NCBI GenBank assembly: GCA_900539345.1
Contig: UQBS01000014.1
Span: 1-51,846, forward strand
DNA length: 51,846 bases
Direction of reading: 5' to 3'
Source of the DNA: an uncultured Coriobacteriaceae bacterium
GTDB lineage: Bacteria > Actinomycetota > Coriobacteriia > Coriobacteriales > UMGS124
This document shows, one piece after another, positions 42,778-51,698 of this stretch. A model generated the notes under the pieces. It did no database searches. It saw only the letters and a list, made by a program, of their open reading frames with translations, and was not told where the DNA came from. Position numbers and translations under genes: made by a program. The number at the start of each line of letters is the position of its first letter. The stretch's first letter is position 1.

Positions 42778-42954
42778 GCGAAGAAGGGCCGGCGGGAGTC
42801 ACCCAACAACCGCCGCAAAGGCAGTCCCAGACACGCAGCAAGCCAGCGGAGACATGCTGGACCCGCGTCAGCGAGACCGCACCGACGGAGGTACGCCCCT
42901 AGGTTCGCCCAGCTGGCGCACGCTTCCCATATCTTCACCCGCGCCCAACCTCAC

Positions 42955-43069
42955 GCACGAAAAAACGCGCCCCACCTGCACGGTTGCAGATGGGGCGCGC
43001 TTGTTTACTCAGAGTTGCTTGCCCTCAGGCGGGCAGGCAGTCCAACCTATGCAACCTCGAGCGGGTTGG
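42955..43069. repeat. 115-bp duplicated block, copy 1 (terminator plus DmsB 3' end)
   Basis: Matches 49921-50035 along its full length with scattered substitutions mostly between terminator and stop codon. It contains the terminator hairpin and the last codons (NPLEVA) of the DmsB-like gene. Confidence 0.85.
42966..42999. terminator. Bidirectional terminator between ackA and DmsB-like gene
   Basis: CGCGCCCCACCTGCA pairs with TGCAGATGGGGCGCG across a CGGT tetraloop with one mismatch; AAAAAA precedes it and CTTGTTT follows, so it can serve both convergent genes. Confidence 0.85.
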
Positions 43070-43667
43070 CGACGGTGGCCTCCTCGTCGTCGAAGGCGCG
43101 GGCGTCGTCGCAGGCCTTGACGTAGAGGTTGGGGCTGGTCTCGGCGGGGTCACCGAAGGGCTTGATGGCGACGCGCTCACCGAGCTCGGCCATCTCCTCG
43201 ACGAGGCCGAAGTCCAGGGCGCGGGCCGGGCAGGCCAGCACGCACACGGGCTTGAGGCCGGCGGCCAGGCGCTCGGCGCAGCCGTCGCACTTGGTGGAGT
43301 GACCAAGCTCCGCGTTGACCTTGGGGGCGCCGTAGGGGCAGCTCGTGGCGCAGGCGCCGCAGCCGATGCAGACCTCTTCGTCCACGCTCACGAGGCCGGT
43401 CTCCTCGTCCTTGTGCATGGCGCCGGTGGGGCAGGCCACCACGCAGGCGGGGTTGTCGCAGTGCTGGCAGGAGCTCGACACGTTGTAGCTGAAGCAGGTC
43501 GTCTGGATGCAGCCGTCCTCGTCGCGCGTCGTCTCGCCGCCGGCCACCTCGTAGACCTTGCGGAACGCGAACTCAGTCGTAAGGTCCTTGTAGTCCTTGC
43601 AGGCGAACTCGCAGGTCTTGCAGCCAGTGCAGCGGCTCGCGTCAAAGAAGAATCCGTACTGTGCCAT
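43047..43667 (-). CDS. DmsB-like iron-sulfur electron-transfer subunit
   Basis: A 206-residue ferredoxin-type subunit that passes electrons from the membrane anchor to the molybdenum subunit. Four cysteine sets for [4Fe-4S] clusters are visible: CTGCKTCEFACKD; CQHCDNPACVVACP; CIGCGACATSCPYG; CDGCAERL with CVLACPARAL. The length is typical for DmsB. ATG 43667 follows GAGAGGAGAGAG. It lies 33 bases downstream of the DmsA-like gene, same operon. It has no Tat signal of its own, so it would be co-exported with the catalytic subunit. Its last codons and terminator are duplicated at 49921-50035. Confidence 0.93.
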   Translation of the reverse strand: MAQYGFFFDASRCTGCKTCEFACKDYKDLTTEFAFRKVYEVAGGETTRDEDGCIQTTCFSYNVSSSCQHCDNPACVVACPTGAMHKDEETGLVSVDEEVCIGCGACATSCPYGAPKVNAELGHSTKCDGCAERLAAGLKPVCVLACPARALDFGLVEEMAELGERVAIKPFGDPAETSPNLYVKACDDARAFDDEEATVANPLEVA

Positions 43668-43700
43668 GTTTGCTCTCTCCTCTCCGATTGCTCGTCGCCG

Positions 43701-46094
43701 CTAGGCCTTGGTGACCTGGCAGATGTTGGTGTGCTGGGGGTTGCCCTTGGCAAGGGGGCTGGGGCGCAGCGTGGTGAGGGTGTTGATGGAGCCGCCCTTG
43801 TCCACACGGTCGCCATTCATGTCGGCGTCGTGCCAAGCACCCTGCGAGATGCAGACGACACCGGGGACGGTGCGGCCGGTGACCTTGGCCAGAAGCTCGA
43901 TCTCACCGAACTGGTTCTTCACGCGGATGGTGTCGCCCTGAGCGATGCCGCGCTCCTCGGCGTCGACCGGGTTGATCCAGGCCTCCTGGGGGTTGGCGGC
44001 CTTGAGCTGCTCGTCGAAGCCCCAGCTGGAATGCAGGCGGCCGCGATAGTGGAAGCCGGAGCACACGAGCGGGTACTCGTCGGTCGTGGTCTCGACGCCA
44101 TACCACTCGGTGGCGTACACAGGCACGGGGGCGACGAAGTCGTCGTCGGCGAACTCGTGGGTCTGGATGTACTGGTCGAGAGCCTCGGAGTAGATCTCGA
44201 TCTTGCCGGAGGGAGTCTTGAGGGGGTTCGCCACGGGATCGGCGCGGAAAGCCTCGAGGGCGATAAGCGGAGCCTCGGACTTCTGGGTCACAACACCCTG
44301 AGCGCGGAACTCCTCAAGCGTGGGAAGCTCGGGCTTCTCCTCGCGGGCAGCCTCGTACAGGGAGTCAATCCACTCGCGCTCGGTCTTACCCTCGGTGAAC
44401 TCCTCACCAACGCCCATGAGCTCGGCCAGCTCGCTGACCCACTCATAGTTGGTCTTGCGCTCGAACTTGACCTCGGGCAGGCAGGGCTGACCGCAAATCA
44501 TGTAGGCATCGTCACCGCCGGTGGCAACCATGGAGTCCTGCTCGAAGCGGAACATGTCGGGCAGGATGATGTCACAGTACTTCATCGAGTCGCACATCAC
44601 GATGTCCGAGCCAACCACGAACTCGCACTTGGTGTCGTCGCTCATGACATCATGGACGTGGTTGATGTCGGCGTTCTGGTTGGTGATGCAGTTGCCGGCG
44701 TAGTTCCACACGAACTTGATGTTGGTGTCGAGCTTCTCCTTGCCCTTGACGCCGTCGGCAACCTCGGTCATCTCGGTGCCGTGGTCGATGGCGTCGACCA
44801 TGGAGAACACGGAGATCTTGGTCTTCACGGGGTTGTCACCAGCGGGCATGCTCTTAAGGCCGAAGCTACGGCTGCCCTCACGCAGGCCGGTGCTCGTGCC
44901 GGGAAGGCCGATGTTGCCCGTGAGCAGCGGCAGCATGCAGATGGACATGCCGTTCATCTCGCCGTTGGAGCGGCGCTGCGGGCCCCAGCCCTGGAACACA
45001 AACATGTGCTCGGCAGCAGCGATTTCCTCGGTGAGGCTACGGATGCGATCGGCGGAAATACCGCACAGGGGAGCAGCCCACTCGGGGGTCTTCTCCACCA
45101 TGTCGTAGCCGGTGCCCATGATGTAGTCGGTGTAGGACTTGTTCTGACCCTTGGCGCTCTCGGGCATCGTGGACTCGTCGAAACCGACGCAGTAGGTGTC
45201 AAGGAACTCGTGGTCGACCTGGTCGTTCACGATGAGTTCGTGGGCGATGGCCGAAACGAGGGCAGCGTCGGTGCCCGGGTTGATGGGCAGCCACTGGGCG
45301 GAATGACCCATGGCAGAGTCGTTCATGCGGGGGTCGATGATATAGACCTTGCCCTTGGTGTACTCGCGGCCGCGGACCCAGTCGTGGTGGGAGATAGCGC
45401 CGCCCTGGCGGGTCTCAGAGGGGCTAGAGCCGAAGCACAGCACCAGGTCGGAGTCAGCCATGGCCGAAAGGCTCGAACCAGGCATATCGGCGAACATATA
45501 GGGGGCTATCCACTGCTGCTGAGCCAGCGAATAGTCGCCATAGTAGCCGAGGCTGCCACCGAGCAGGTTCATGAGGCGACCCAGTGGGCGACGAGCCGTG
45601 GTGCTGCTCACGCCCGTCGCGTAGTTGATATACACAGCCTCGTTGCCATAGGTGTCAATGGTGTACTTCAGCTTCTCGGCGATGGTCTGAAGGGCCTCGT
45701 CCCAGCTGATCTGCTCGTACTGGCCGTCGCCGCGCTTCGTACCCTCAACGCGCTTCATGGGGTAGTTGATACGGTCAGGGTTGTTCATCCAGCGACGGTA
45801 GCTGCGGCCGCGCAGGCAGGCGCGGGGCTGCGGGTCATCGAGGTCGTTGGTGGGGTTGCTGTAGGTGTCAACCCACAGGACCTCGCCGTCCTTCACATGG
45901 AACTTAAGGGCGCAGCGACCGGGGCAGTTGATGGCGCAGTGGCCCCAAACCTCGGTGACGCCCTCCTCGTAGGCGGCGGCCTCATCGGCCTTGGAGAACG
46001 TGGGGGCGCTTACGGCACCTGCGGCTGCAAGGCCGGCGAGCACGCCGCTCGTGGCGACGAAGGATCGCCTTGAGATTGCGCAATCTCGAGCCAT
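43701..46094 (-). CDS. DmsA-like molybdopterin oxidoreductase, catalytic subunit
   Basis: A 797-residue Tat-exported molybdo-bis(pyranopterin) enzyme of the DMSO reductase family. The Tat signal is SRRSFVATSG (residues 8-17). A [4Fe-4S] site follows: Cys53, Cys57, Cys61 and Cys93 in HCAINCPGRC and RACLRGRSYR. YGDYSLAQQQW carries the likely serine molybdenum ligand by comparison with DmsA. The C-terminal cofactor-binding domain (RIKNQFGEIE-like: IRVKNQFGEIELLAKVTGR) is complete. ATG 46094 follows GGAGAGAGAGG; the longer frame to 46193 precedes the Tat signal and is not used. It is transcribed with DmsB, divergent from DmsC, LuxR and the TorD-type chaperone. DMSO, TMAO, or another N-/S-oxide or organic acceptor is possible. 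Confidence 0.94.
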   Translation of the reverse strand: MARDCAISRRSFVATSGVLAGLAAAGAVSAPTFSKADEAAAYEEGVTEVWGHCAINCPGRCALKFHVKDGEVLWVDTYSNPTNDLDDPQPRACLRGRSYRRWMNNPDRINYPMKRVEGTKRGDGQYEQISWDEALQTIAEKLKYTIDTYGNEAVYINYATGVSSTTARRPLGRLMNLLGGSLGYYGDYSLAQQQWIAPYMFADMPGSSLSAMADSDLVLCFGSSPSETRQGGAISHHDWVRGREYTKGKVYIIDPRMNDSAMGHSAQWLPINPGTDAALVSAIAHELIVNDQVDHEFLDTYCVGFDESTMPESAKGQNKSYTDYIMGTGYDMVEKTPEWAAPLCGISADRIRSLTEEIAAAEHMFVFQGWGPQRRSNGEMNGMSICMLPLLTGNIGLPGTSTGLREGSRSFGLKSMPAGDNPVKTKISVFSMVDAIDHGTEMTEVADGVKGKEKLDTNIKFVWNYAGNCITNQNADINHVHDVMSDDTKCEFVVGSDIVMCDSMKYCDIILPDMFRFEQDSMVATGGDDAYMICGQPCLPEVKFERKTNYEWVSELAELMGVGEEFTEGKTEREWIDSLYEAAREEKPELPTLEEFRAQGVVTQKSEAPLIALEAFRADPVANPLKTPSGKIEIYSEALDQYIQTHEFADDDFVAPVPVYATEWYGVETTTDEYPLVCSGFHYRGRLHSSWGFDEQLKAANPQEAWINPVDAEERGIAQGDTIRVKNQFGEIELLAKVTGRTVPGVVCISQGAWHDADMNGDRVDKGGSINTLTTLRPSPLAKGNPQHTNICQVTKA

Positions 46095-46256
46095 AGTTGT
46101 TCCTCTCTCTCCTTGTGAACACATCCCCGTCATCCGGCGGGGCTCCCTTGCGCTCCCAAACGTTGGCAGAACCGGGCGCGTAGACATGGTCACACGCGCC
46201 GCGCTGCACCAAGCGCTTGGGTCGACGATTACACCTTATCGCCCACTGTATCCACC

Positions 46257-46279
46257 TTGTCACATACTGTGGGTGACAA
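46257..46279. promoter_or_regulatory. Palindromic operator between divergent DmsA and DmsC units
   Basis: TTGTCAC-N9-GTGACAA is a perfect inverted repeat in the middle of the 352-base divergent region (46095-46446). A TATGAT near 46309 on the plus strand is a possible -10 for the DmsC unit, without a good -35, as expected for an activated promoter. It is a candidate site for the LuxR regulator encoded downstream. The rest of the region shows no gene. Confidence 0.55.
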
Positions 46280-46446
46280 CCATGATTCTCCCTGGTAAAA
46301 AGGCGTGGTATGATATTTCGTGCATTGTGTGCGCGCCGCTCAGTCGGACTCTTCGAAAACCCACTCGAGCGTCCCCGTGCGCGATGCCGTAAGCAGATTT
46401 CCCGACGCCAGACCAGCGTGCCATAGCATACGAGAGTGGGTGAGAC

Positions 46447-47490
46447 ATGCGCGGGCTCGACTTTGCGCTCAACGACATATGCCTGGCGGTGTTCACTACA
46501 CTCGCCCCCGGCGCAACGCTCGCCTACGTTGTGCTTGCCTGCACCCTGCTTTTCGGCAAGCTCGACAGCCGCCTACGCCAGCGCATCGAAAGCTGGCTCA
46601 TCGTACCGCTCGCCGTGGCGACCATAGGTCTCGTGGCATCAGCCACCCATCTGGGAACGCCAAGCAACGCCCTCTACGTGTTCCGCACCATTGGCTCGTC
46701 CCCCTTGGCAACCGAGGTGTTCTTTGCCGTGCTCTTCTTGGGAACGGCATGCTCGTACTGGCTCGGATGCATCTATATAGAAGGCCATAAGGCGCTGCGC
46801 AGCCTGTGGCTTCTTGCCAGCATTGTCGCCGCCGGGTTTTTCATCGCAGGCACCGACCTCGCCTACGCAATGCCCACGGTCATCACATGGGACACGGTCC
46901 TCGCTCAAGCCATCCTGCCCTGCACGGCACTTGCCTGCATGACGCCGCTCGCGCTTCTTATATATACCTGTTCGGGATATACGAGCAAGGTCGGGCTCAT
47001 GCGCATCCTTGCAGGCATCTCGCTGGTGGCAACCGCCACCTCCTGCATTCTCATGGCAATGCAGCACATGGAGCTCGGCACGCAACGCAACGCCTTTGGG
47101 ACGGCTGCCGAACTCGTGCCGCTCTACCCGGCCGCAATCGCCTTGTTCGGTGTCTGCCTTGTGGTGGCGAACCTTGGAAGCCTGCACGCCATGCGTCCAT
47201 TGGCGGCGCAGGGCCTCGCCCCCGAAACGACGGATGAAAAGGCCAGTGCCGGCCGAACCGGTCGGAACCGCTGTGATTCGACAGCACCCACCCCCAGCAC
47301 GACCAGCCAAAACTCCAACACTCCGACGGCACACCTCGGCCCCACCGCGAGAACCACACCCAATCGCTTCTCGCCCATCGAACGCAAGGTCATTTTCAAG
47401 CTCGTGGCCATGTGCGCCTTGGCCTATGCCGGCACGTTCGCGGTGCGCTTCTGCTTCTACTGCTTCCATATGACTTCGGGGGTGGTGTAG
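46447..47490 (+). CDS. DmsC-like membrane anchor subunit
   Basis: A 347-residue integral membrane protein with about eight hydrophobic helices, including FTTLAPGATLAYVVLACTLL, the HLGTPSNALYVFRTIGSSPL segment typical of DmsC, and FGVCLVVANLGSL. Between helices seven and eight is an extended low-complexity Thr/Ser/Pro/Asn-rich stretch (about residues 260-315) not usual for the family. It would anchor DmsAB and oxidise menaquinol. It is on the strand opposite DmsAB, an unusual split, and is followed one base later by the LuxR frame and then by the TorD-like gene, so anchor, regulator and chaperone form one operon. Confidence 0.88.
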   Translation: MRGLDFALNDICLAVFTTLAPGATLAYVVLACTLLFGKLDSRLRQRIESWLIVPLAVATIGLVASATHLGTPSNALYVFRTIGSSPLATEVFFAVLFLGTACSYWLGCIYIEGHKALRSLWLLASIVAAGFFIAGTDLAYAMPTVITWDTVLAQAILPCTALACMTPLALLIYTCSGYTSKVGLMRILAGISLVATATSCILMAMQHMELGTQRNAFGTAAELVPLYPAAIALFGVCLVVANLGSLHAMRPLAAQGLAPETTDEKASAGRTGRNRCDSTAPTPSTTSQNSNTPTAHLGPTARTTPNRFSPIERKVIFKLVAMCALAYAGTFAVRFCFYCFHMTSGVV

Positions 47491-47491
47491 C

Positions 47492-49059
47492 GTGACCGCC
47501 GCGCTCTCGATACGTTTGGGAGTAGCCGGCTGTGGCTTTGCCCTCTTCCTGGCCGTCAACGCCGTGCAAGTGTGGGGCGGCGTCTTCCCTTTCCTGCCGC
47601 TCGAGTTCCAGACCGTCTCGGTGACGCTGTCGTTCTACGCCTCGCAAGCTGCGGCGTCGGTGGCGACCTACATCGCATGTCTGGCGGGCGCTTACCGCTC
47701 CCCCATGTTGACGACCCGCATGATGCCCAAACTCGCCGCCCCGACCATGATCGCAGGCTGCCTCGCCCTCATCGCGGCCATGTACGTGCATTCACAAGTC
47801 GCCATCTACCTGGTTGTATGCTCAGGAATCCTGCAAGGTTTGGGAAGCACGAGCATGGCGCTGCTGTGGCAGAGGACGTTTTCTTCCTGCGATGACGAAC
47901 GCGGCGACCTGCTCCTCGTCTTGGGGACCGGCCTGAGTGCGCTTATCTATTTCGCCCTGTACATCTGCCCGTGGCCGTAACCGCCTACCTGGTGCCCCTG
48001 GTGTTTCTGCCGCTGTGCGCGGCGTCCCTCACGGTGTCCACGCGCAGGGTCAACCTCGACCAGCCCATGTTCGCCGACGTGCCGCGCGAGCACCCCAAGG
48101 TTTATCGGCGCTTTGCGCGCGACTATTGGCGCAGCGCCCTTTCGGCAGGTGCCGTGGGTTTTGTAGCAGGCATTATGCGCGCTGTCGCACTGGCCGACGT
48201 CACGGCCGGAGACGTCGTCAACATGGCGAGCATGCTGGGCGCCCTGTTGTCGGCCACGGTCGTGCTGTGGCTTTGGCGAGGGTTGTCATTTCACCTGAGC
48301 ATGCGCAAGGCATACCGATGGGCGTTTCCCCCGCTCACGTTGGCCGTTGTCGCAATGCCGTTTGCTGGGGGCATGACATACCTCGAGGCGTTTGCCGGCG
48401 CCATGTACGCCGTCTACGCCTTCGTCCAGATGGTCCTGCTCATCCAATGCGCCCAGGCATCGCGTGACCGAGGCATGTGCCCCATCGTGACCTACGCCTT
48501 CTGCTCGGGAATCATGCATGTCATGCACTTCGCCGGGTTCCTCTGCGGCTGGGCAACAGGCCTGGCAGATGGGTTGGACGTGTTGCAGCTTTGTCAGGCG
48601 TCGCTTTTGGCCGCGTGGGTGCTGGGTCTCGTGCTGTTCTGCATCTGGGTGCGGCCCAGCCAAGGGGCAGCAGGCAAAGACCGCAGCCCCGACGCCATCG
48701 AGTTTGTGTCGTTGAGCCCAACCGCGCCGAAGCCGAGCAAGGTCGAAACCCCGATGGACGAGCCGGAAGACCAAGAGGCTCCGCTCAACCCGCTTGAGAT
48801 TCCCGTGCGCCCCGTGCTCGACCGCGTGACGAAGCAGTGCGAGGCCATCCGCCTGGCCTTCAGGCTCTCCGACCGCGAGACCGAGGTCATGGAGCACATC
48901 GCACGCGGAGACACGGTAGCGCGCATCGCCGAGAAGCTCGGAGTCTCCGAGAACACCGTGCGCACCCACACCAAGCGCGTCTACACCAAGCTGGGTATCC
49001 ATTCCAAGCAGGAGCTCGGCGACCTCGTGCAATCGTTCGAGCCGCTCAAAGTGCGCTGA
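47492..49059 (+). pseudogene. Membrane LuxR regulator interrupted by one frameshift
   Basis: Two overlapping frames, 47492-47980 (162 codons, ending LIYFALYICPWP) and 47971-49059 (362 codons, AVTAYLVPLVFLPL ... HTKRVYTKLGIHSKQELGDL), together make one full-length LuxR of about 522 residues. Shifting frame by one base at about 47965 joins ALYI to LPVAVTAYLVPL in a normal hydrophobic helix, as if one C were missing from ATC(C)TGCCC. Upstream of the junction the second frame has no convincing start with a ribosome binding site. The HTH (LSDRETEVMEHIARGD, then NTVRTHTKRVYTKLG) is intact. It is either a true frameshift mutation, a base error in the assembly, or less likely frameshifting in translation. 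By position it regulates the Dms genes. Confidence 0.8.
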
Positions 49060-49129
49060 CACGTAGGCGCTTGCCGCCCGCCCCGCGCACGCATTCCATT
49101 CACCTACCACGCCTTCGAAAGGAAGCAGC

Positions 49130-49879
49130 ATGACCAATACCGTCAAGAATCAGGCAAACACCGAGGAGTTGGCGCCCCAAACCAACGCAGGCGTAAACCA
49201 CATCAGCGTCGACTCGTCGGCGGCCCAGGCCGACGCCGTCAGCGTCGAGGACCAGCAGGCCCAGCTCGAGCAGGTCGCCTTCATCGGCGACGTGTTCGCG
49301 CCCTTCTTCCTGCAAGACCCGCTCACCGGCAACGCCGGCCCCTCGTTTGCCGCCATGGCGGCGCTCGACCCCGCGGCCGCTGCGGCAGAGTGGCCTTTTG
49401 TCAATGCAGAGACAGCCGAGAGTCCGCTTGCCCTCATGGCACAGGGCACCGCCGACACGGCCGAGAACCTCGCCCATGAGTACCGCCGTCTCTTCGTGGG
49501 GCCTGCCCACAAGGCAGCGCCGCCGTGGGGCTCGGTCTACACCGATCGCGAGTGCGTCATGTTCGGCGAGTCGACCCTGGAGCTCAGGCGTTGGATGCGC
49601 GAGCATGGGCTCGTGGCTCCCGAGGGCACGCATACCCCCGAGGACCATATCGGCCTTCTGCTAGGTCTCATGGCGCAACTTGCAGCCGAAATGCCCAGCG
49701 CCCTCGACGACTTCCTCGCCCATCACCTGCTCACCTGGTCGCATCACTTCCTCACCCTCATGGCCCAGGAAGCTCAGCATCCCTTCTATCGGGGGTTGGC
49801 GCAGCTCACCGACGCAAGCCTCGAAGGCATCCGCGCATCGCGCGGCATTCAGGTAACGTACCCGCGGTTCTATCGATAA
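49130..49879 (+). CDS. TorD/DmsD-family molybdoenzyme chaperone
   Basis: A 249-residue all-helical cytoplasmic chaperone. Family features: LAHEYRRLFVGPAHKAAPPW (the EYxRLFxGP-PPW signature), TPEDHIGLLLGLMAQLA (EDHIG) and WSHHFLTLMAQEAQHPFYRG. It is expected to bind the Tat signal of the DmsA-like subunit and hold it for cofactor insertion. The first 45 residues are a less conserved, glutamine/alanine-rich extension. AAAGGAAGC precedes the ATG. It is the last gene of the DmsC, LuxR, TorD-like operon, followed by the duplicated terminator block. Confidence 0.92.
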   Translation: MTNTVKNQANTEELAPQTNAGVNHISVDSSAAQADAVSVEDQQAQLEQVAFIGDVFAPFFLQDPLTGNAGPSFAAMAALDPAAAAAEWPFVNAETAESPLALMAQGTADTAENLAHEYRRLFVGPAHKAAPPWGSVYTDRECVMFGESTLELRRWMREHGLVAPEGTHTPEDHIGLLLGLMAQLAAEMPSALDDFLAHHLLTWSHHFLTLMAQEAQHPFYRGLAQLTDASLEGIRASRGIQVTYPRFYR

Positions 49880-49920
49880 GGCAGTTCTGCCCGAGGGCGG
49901 CAAGTCGCACCCAATCCCCC

Positions 49921-50035
49921 GCACGAAAAAACGCGCCCCACCTGCACGGTTGCAGATGGGGCGCGTTTGTGTACTCAGGGTCGCCCGCGCTGAGACGGAC
50001 AGGCAATCCAACCTACGCGACCTCAAGCGGGTTGG
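49921..50035. repeat. 115-bp duplicated block, copy 2, with terminator and DmsB-tail relic
   Basis: Copy of 42955-43069: the same CGCGCCCCACCTGCA/TGCAG hairpin, flanked by AAAAAA and TTTGTGT, followed on the minus strand by a relic of the last DmsB codons (NPLEVA and stop at about 50014-50035). Here it separates the TorD-like gene and the convergent lysozyme gene and can terminate both. Confidence 0.85.
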
Positions 50036-50046
50036 TGCCTCTTCTC

Positions 50047-51159
50047 CTATGCCACCAGGAAGCGGATGTTGAGATCCACCTGGCCGGCGGAGGTGATCAC
50101 GCCGGGGATTGACCCCGTGTCGGAGTATTGCCACATGACGAAATCGAACTTGCCCGTGGGCTGGCTCACGCCATACTCGGCATACCACACGTCATAGCCC
50201 GCAAGCTCACCCTTGAGGTCGAGCTTGGCCAGCTCATGCTTGTTGCCGTACAGCATGGGCGTGTATCCGGCCTGCTCAACCCTCTGGCAGAAGGCCAGGG
50301 CGTTGGCGCTGAACTGGGCGGCGGTGAGGTCATCGGTGCGCGCCACGTTGCCGTCGGTGATGGGCTCCTCGTCGAACACGATGGGGTAGCTGAGCTCGAC
50401 GTCGGTGGCGGCGAGGCTGTTGATGACGTAGTCAGCCTCTTCGCGCGCCTCGTCTTCGGTAATGGCCTGGGAGAAGAAGTACACGCCCACCTTGATGCCC
50501 GCCGCCGAAGCGCCGGAAAGGTTGGCGAGGAAGTACTTGTCGAGGTTCATGGTGCCCTGACCGTATCCGCGGAAGCCCAGGCGCAGCATGGCGAAGTCGA
50601 CGCCGGCGGCCTTGACCTGGGTCCAATCGATCTCGCCGTCGTGCTCGGACACGTCGATGCCCGACTCCGAGAGCGTGACGCCGTTCTTCACATACGTGAG
50701 CAGGCCGTTTTCTTTCTCCACGACGCAGGTCCAGTCGTAGGGGCTCACCCAGGTCTCCTCTTCGGTGCCCGTGCCGCTGGTCTGACCCATGCGGTTGACG
50801 CACGAGGTGATGGAGACCGAAGGCACAGCAACCGCGACTGCCATGCCTAGAAGCGCGGCGATAAATTGACCGCGCGTGAGGGTGATGGTGGAGCGGTCCT
50901 TCTCCGGGGCCCCACTGGCACCGGCGCCCCCGCGAGGGCGCTGCGAGCCCTGAGTGGGCGCCACGGGGCGCATGGCGCCCGTGCGCGACGCATTGGCCTG
51001 CGCCGCGGCCTTGTTGGTGCCGGCAGCATGACTGCCGCGGGATGAACCCGGCTTGCTCATGGGGTTGGCCGGAAAAGCCGGCTTTGTCCCCTGGGGAACC
51101 ACGGGCCTGCCGGCCTCACCGGGGCGGTTCTCCTTGTGCTGGTCGTCGCTTGTGGGCAT
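50047..51159 (-). CDS. Glycoside hydrolase family 25 lysozyme, membrane anchored
   Basis: A 370-residue surface muramidase. The first 95 residues are a hydrophilic Pro/Gly/Ala-rich cytoplasmic part. One transmembrane helix follows (FIAALLGMAVAVAVPSVSI, about 105-125), then a linker and the GH25 domain from about residue 165: GIDVSEHDGEIDWTQVKAAG with the catalytic Asp, DFAMLRLGFRGYGQG, and YPIVFDEEPI with the catalytic Glu region, ending FDFVMWQYSDTGSIPG and VDLNIRFLV. GAAAGGAACGC precedes ATG 51159; the frame open to 51213 is not used. It would cleave peptidoglycan in the cell wall, in growth or remodelling. Confidence 0.93.
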   Translation of the reverse strand: MPTSDDQHKENRPGEAGRPVVPQGTKPAFPANPMSKPGSSRGSHAAGTNKAAAQANASRTGAMRPVAPTQGSQRPRGGAGASGAPEKDRSTITLTRGQFIAALLGMAVAVAVPSVSITSCVNRMGQTSGTGTEEETWVSPYDWTCVVEKENGLLTYVKNGVTLSESGIDVSEHDGEIDWTQVKAAGVDFAMLRLGFRGYGQGTMNLDKYFLANLSGASAAGIKVGVYFFSQAITEDEAREEADYVINSLAATDVELSYPIVFDEEPITDGNVARTDDLTAAQFSANALAFCQRVEQAGYTPMLYGNKHELAKLDLKGELAGYDVWYAEYGVSQPTGKFDFVMWQYSDTGSIPGVITSAGQVDLNIRFLVA

Positions 51160-51429
51160 ATGCGTTCCTTTCACGCCACCCGCAATCGCAGGCAGCTGCC
51201 ACATCGCAGGCATTCCAACACCGAATCATACCGCTTTACACCCAAAATCACCGTTCTTGCACGTGTGTGAAGACGGCTTCAGCCAATAACCGAGCGCAGC
51301 CGTTGCGAAAACCTCGCCCCCAGGCTCTCTTCCACCGGCGGACGATTAGCCGCCAGCATTTGAAAGCAATCTGAATGAGAGTAATGTATACAGCGTTCGT
51401 GCAGCCAATGTGGAAGATTGGAGAGCACT

Positions 51430-51573
51430 ATGAGCATTCCTCCCCCGCAGGCACCGACACTTGAAGACCGCCCCGGCGGCACCAAGACCATGCGCAGGAC
51501 CCTTATCAGCCTGCCAACGTGCGCAAAAGCAGGCTTGTCGTGTGCCTCAATTTGCTTCCCCCCTCTTCTATAG
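51430..51573 (+). CDS. Small ORF of unknown function (47 aa)
   Basis: Forty-seven codons with a possible ribosome binding site (TTGGAGAG) upstream: MSIPPPQAPTLEDRPGGTKT, MRRTLISLPTCAKAGLSCAS and ICFPPLL. No family recognised; it may be a truncated gene or a chance frame. The rest of 51160-51698 shows no gene, only the promoter listed next. Confidence 0.25.
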   Translation: MSIPPPQAPTLEDRPGGTKTMRRTLISLPTCAKAGLSCASICFPPLL

Positions 51574-51618
51574 CCTGGATATCGACCAATCAAAGATGAC
51601 GTTCCATATGAACTGCTC

Positions 51619-51648
51619 TTGACGTATCCGATTATTTTCGAGTACATT
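51619..51648 (+). promoter_or_regulatory. Promoter of the last gene
   Basis: TTGACG (51619-51624), an 18-base spacer and TACATT (51643-51648) form a plausible sigma-A promoter 50 bases before the ATG at 51699. Confidence 0.5.
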
Positions 51649-51698
51649 CAGCATCAACGCATATGAAACAGCAAAACCCACAGTGAAATGAGGCATAT

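Noticed and set aside
42984..46073. 1029-codon plus-strand frame opposite DmsA and DmsB
   Set aside because: Antisense shadow with the same Val/Gly/Ala/Leu/His-rich composition and no recognisable domain; both minus-strand genes are complete.
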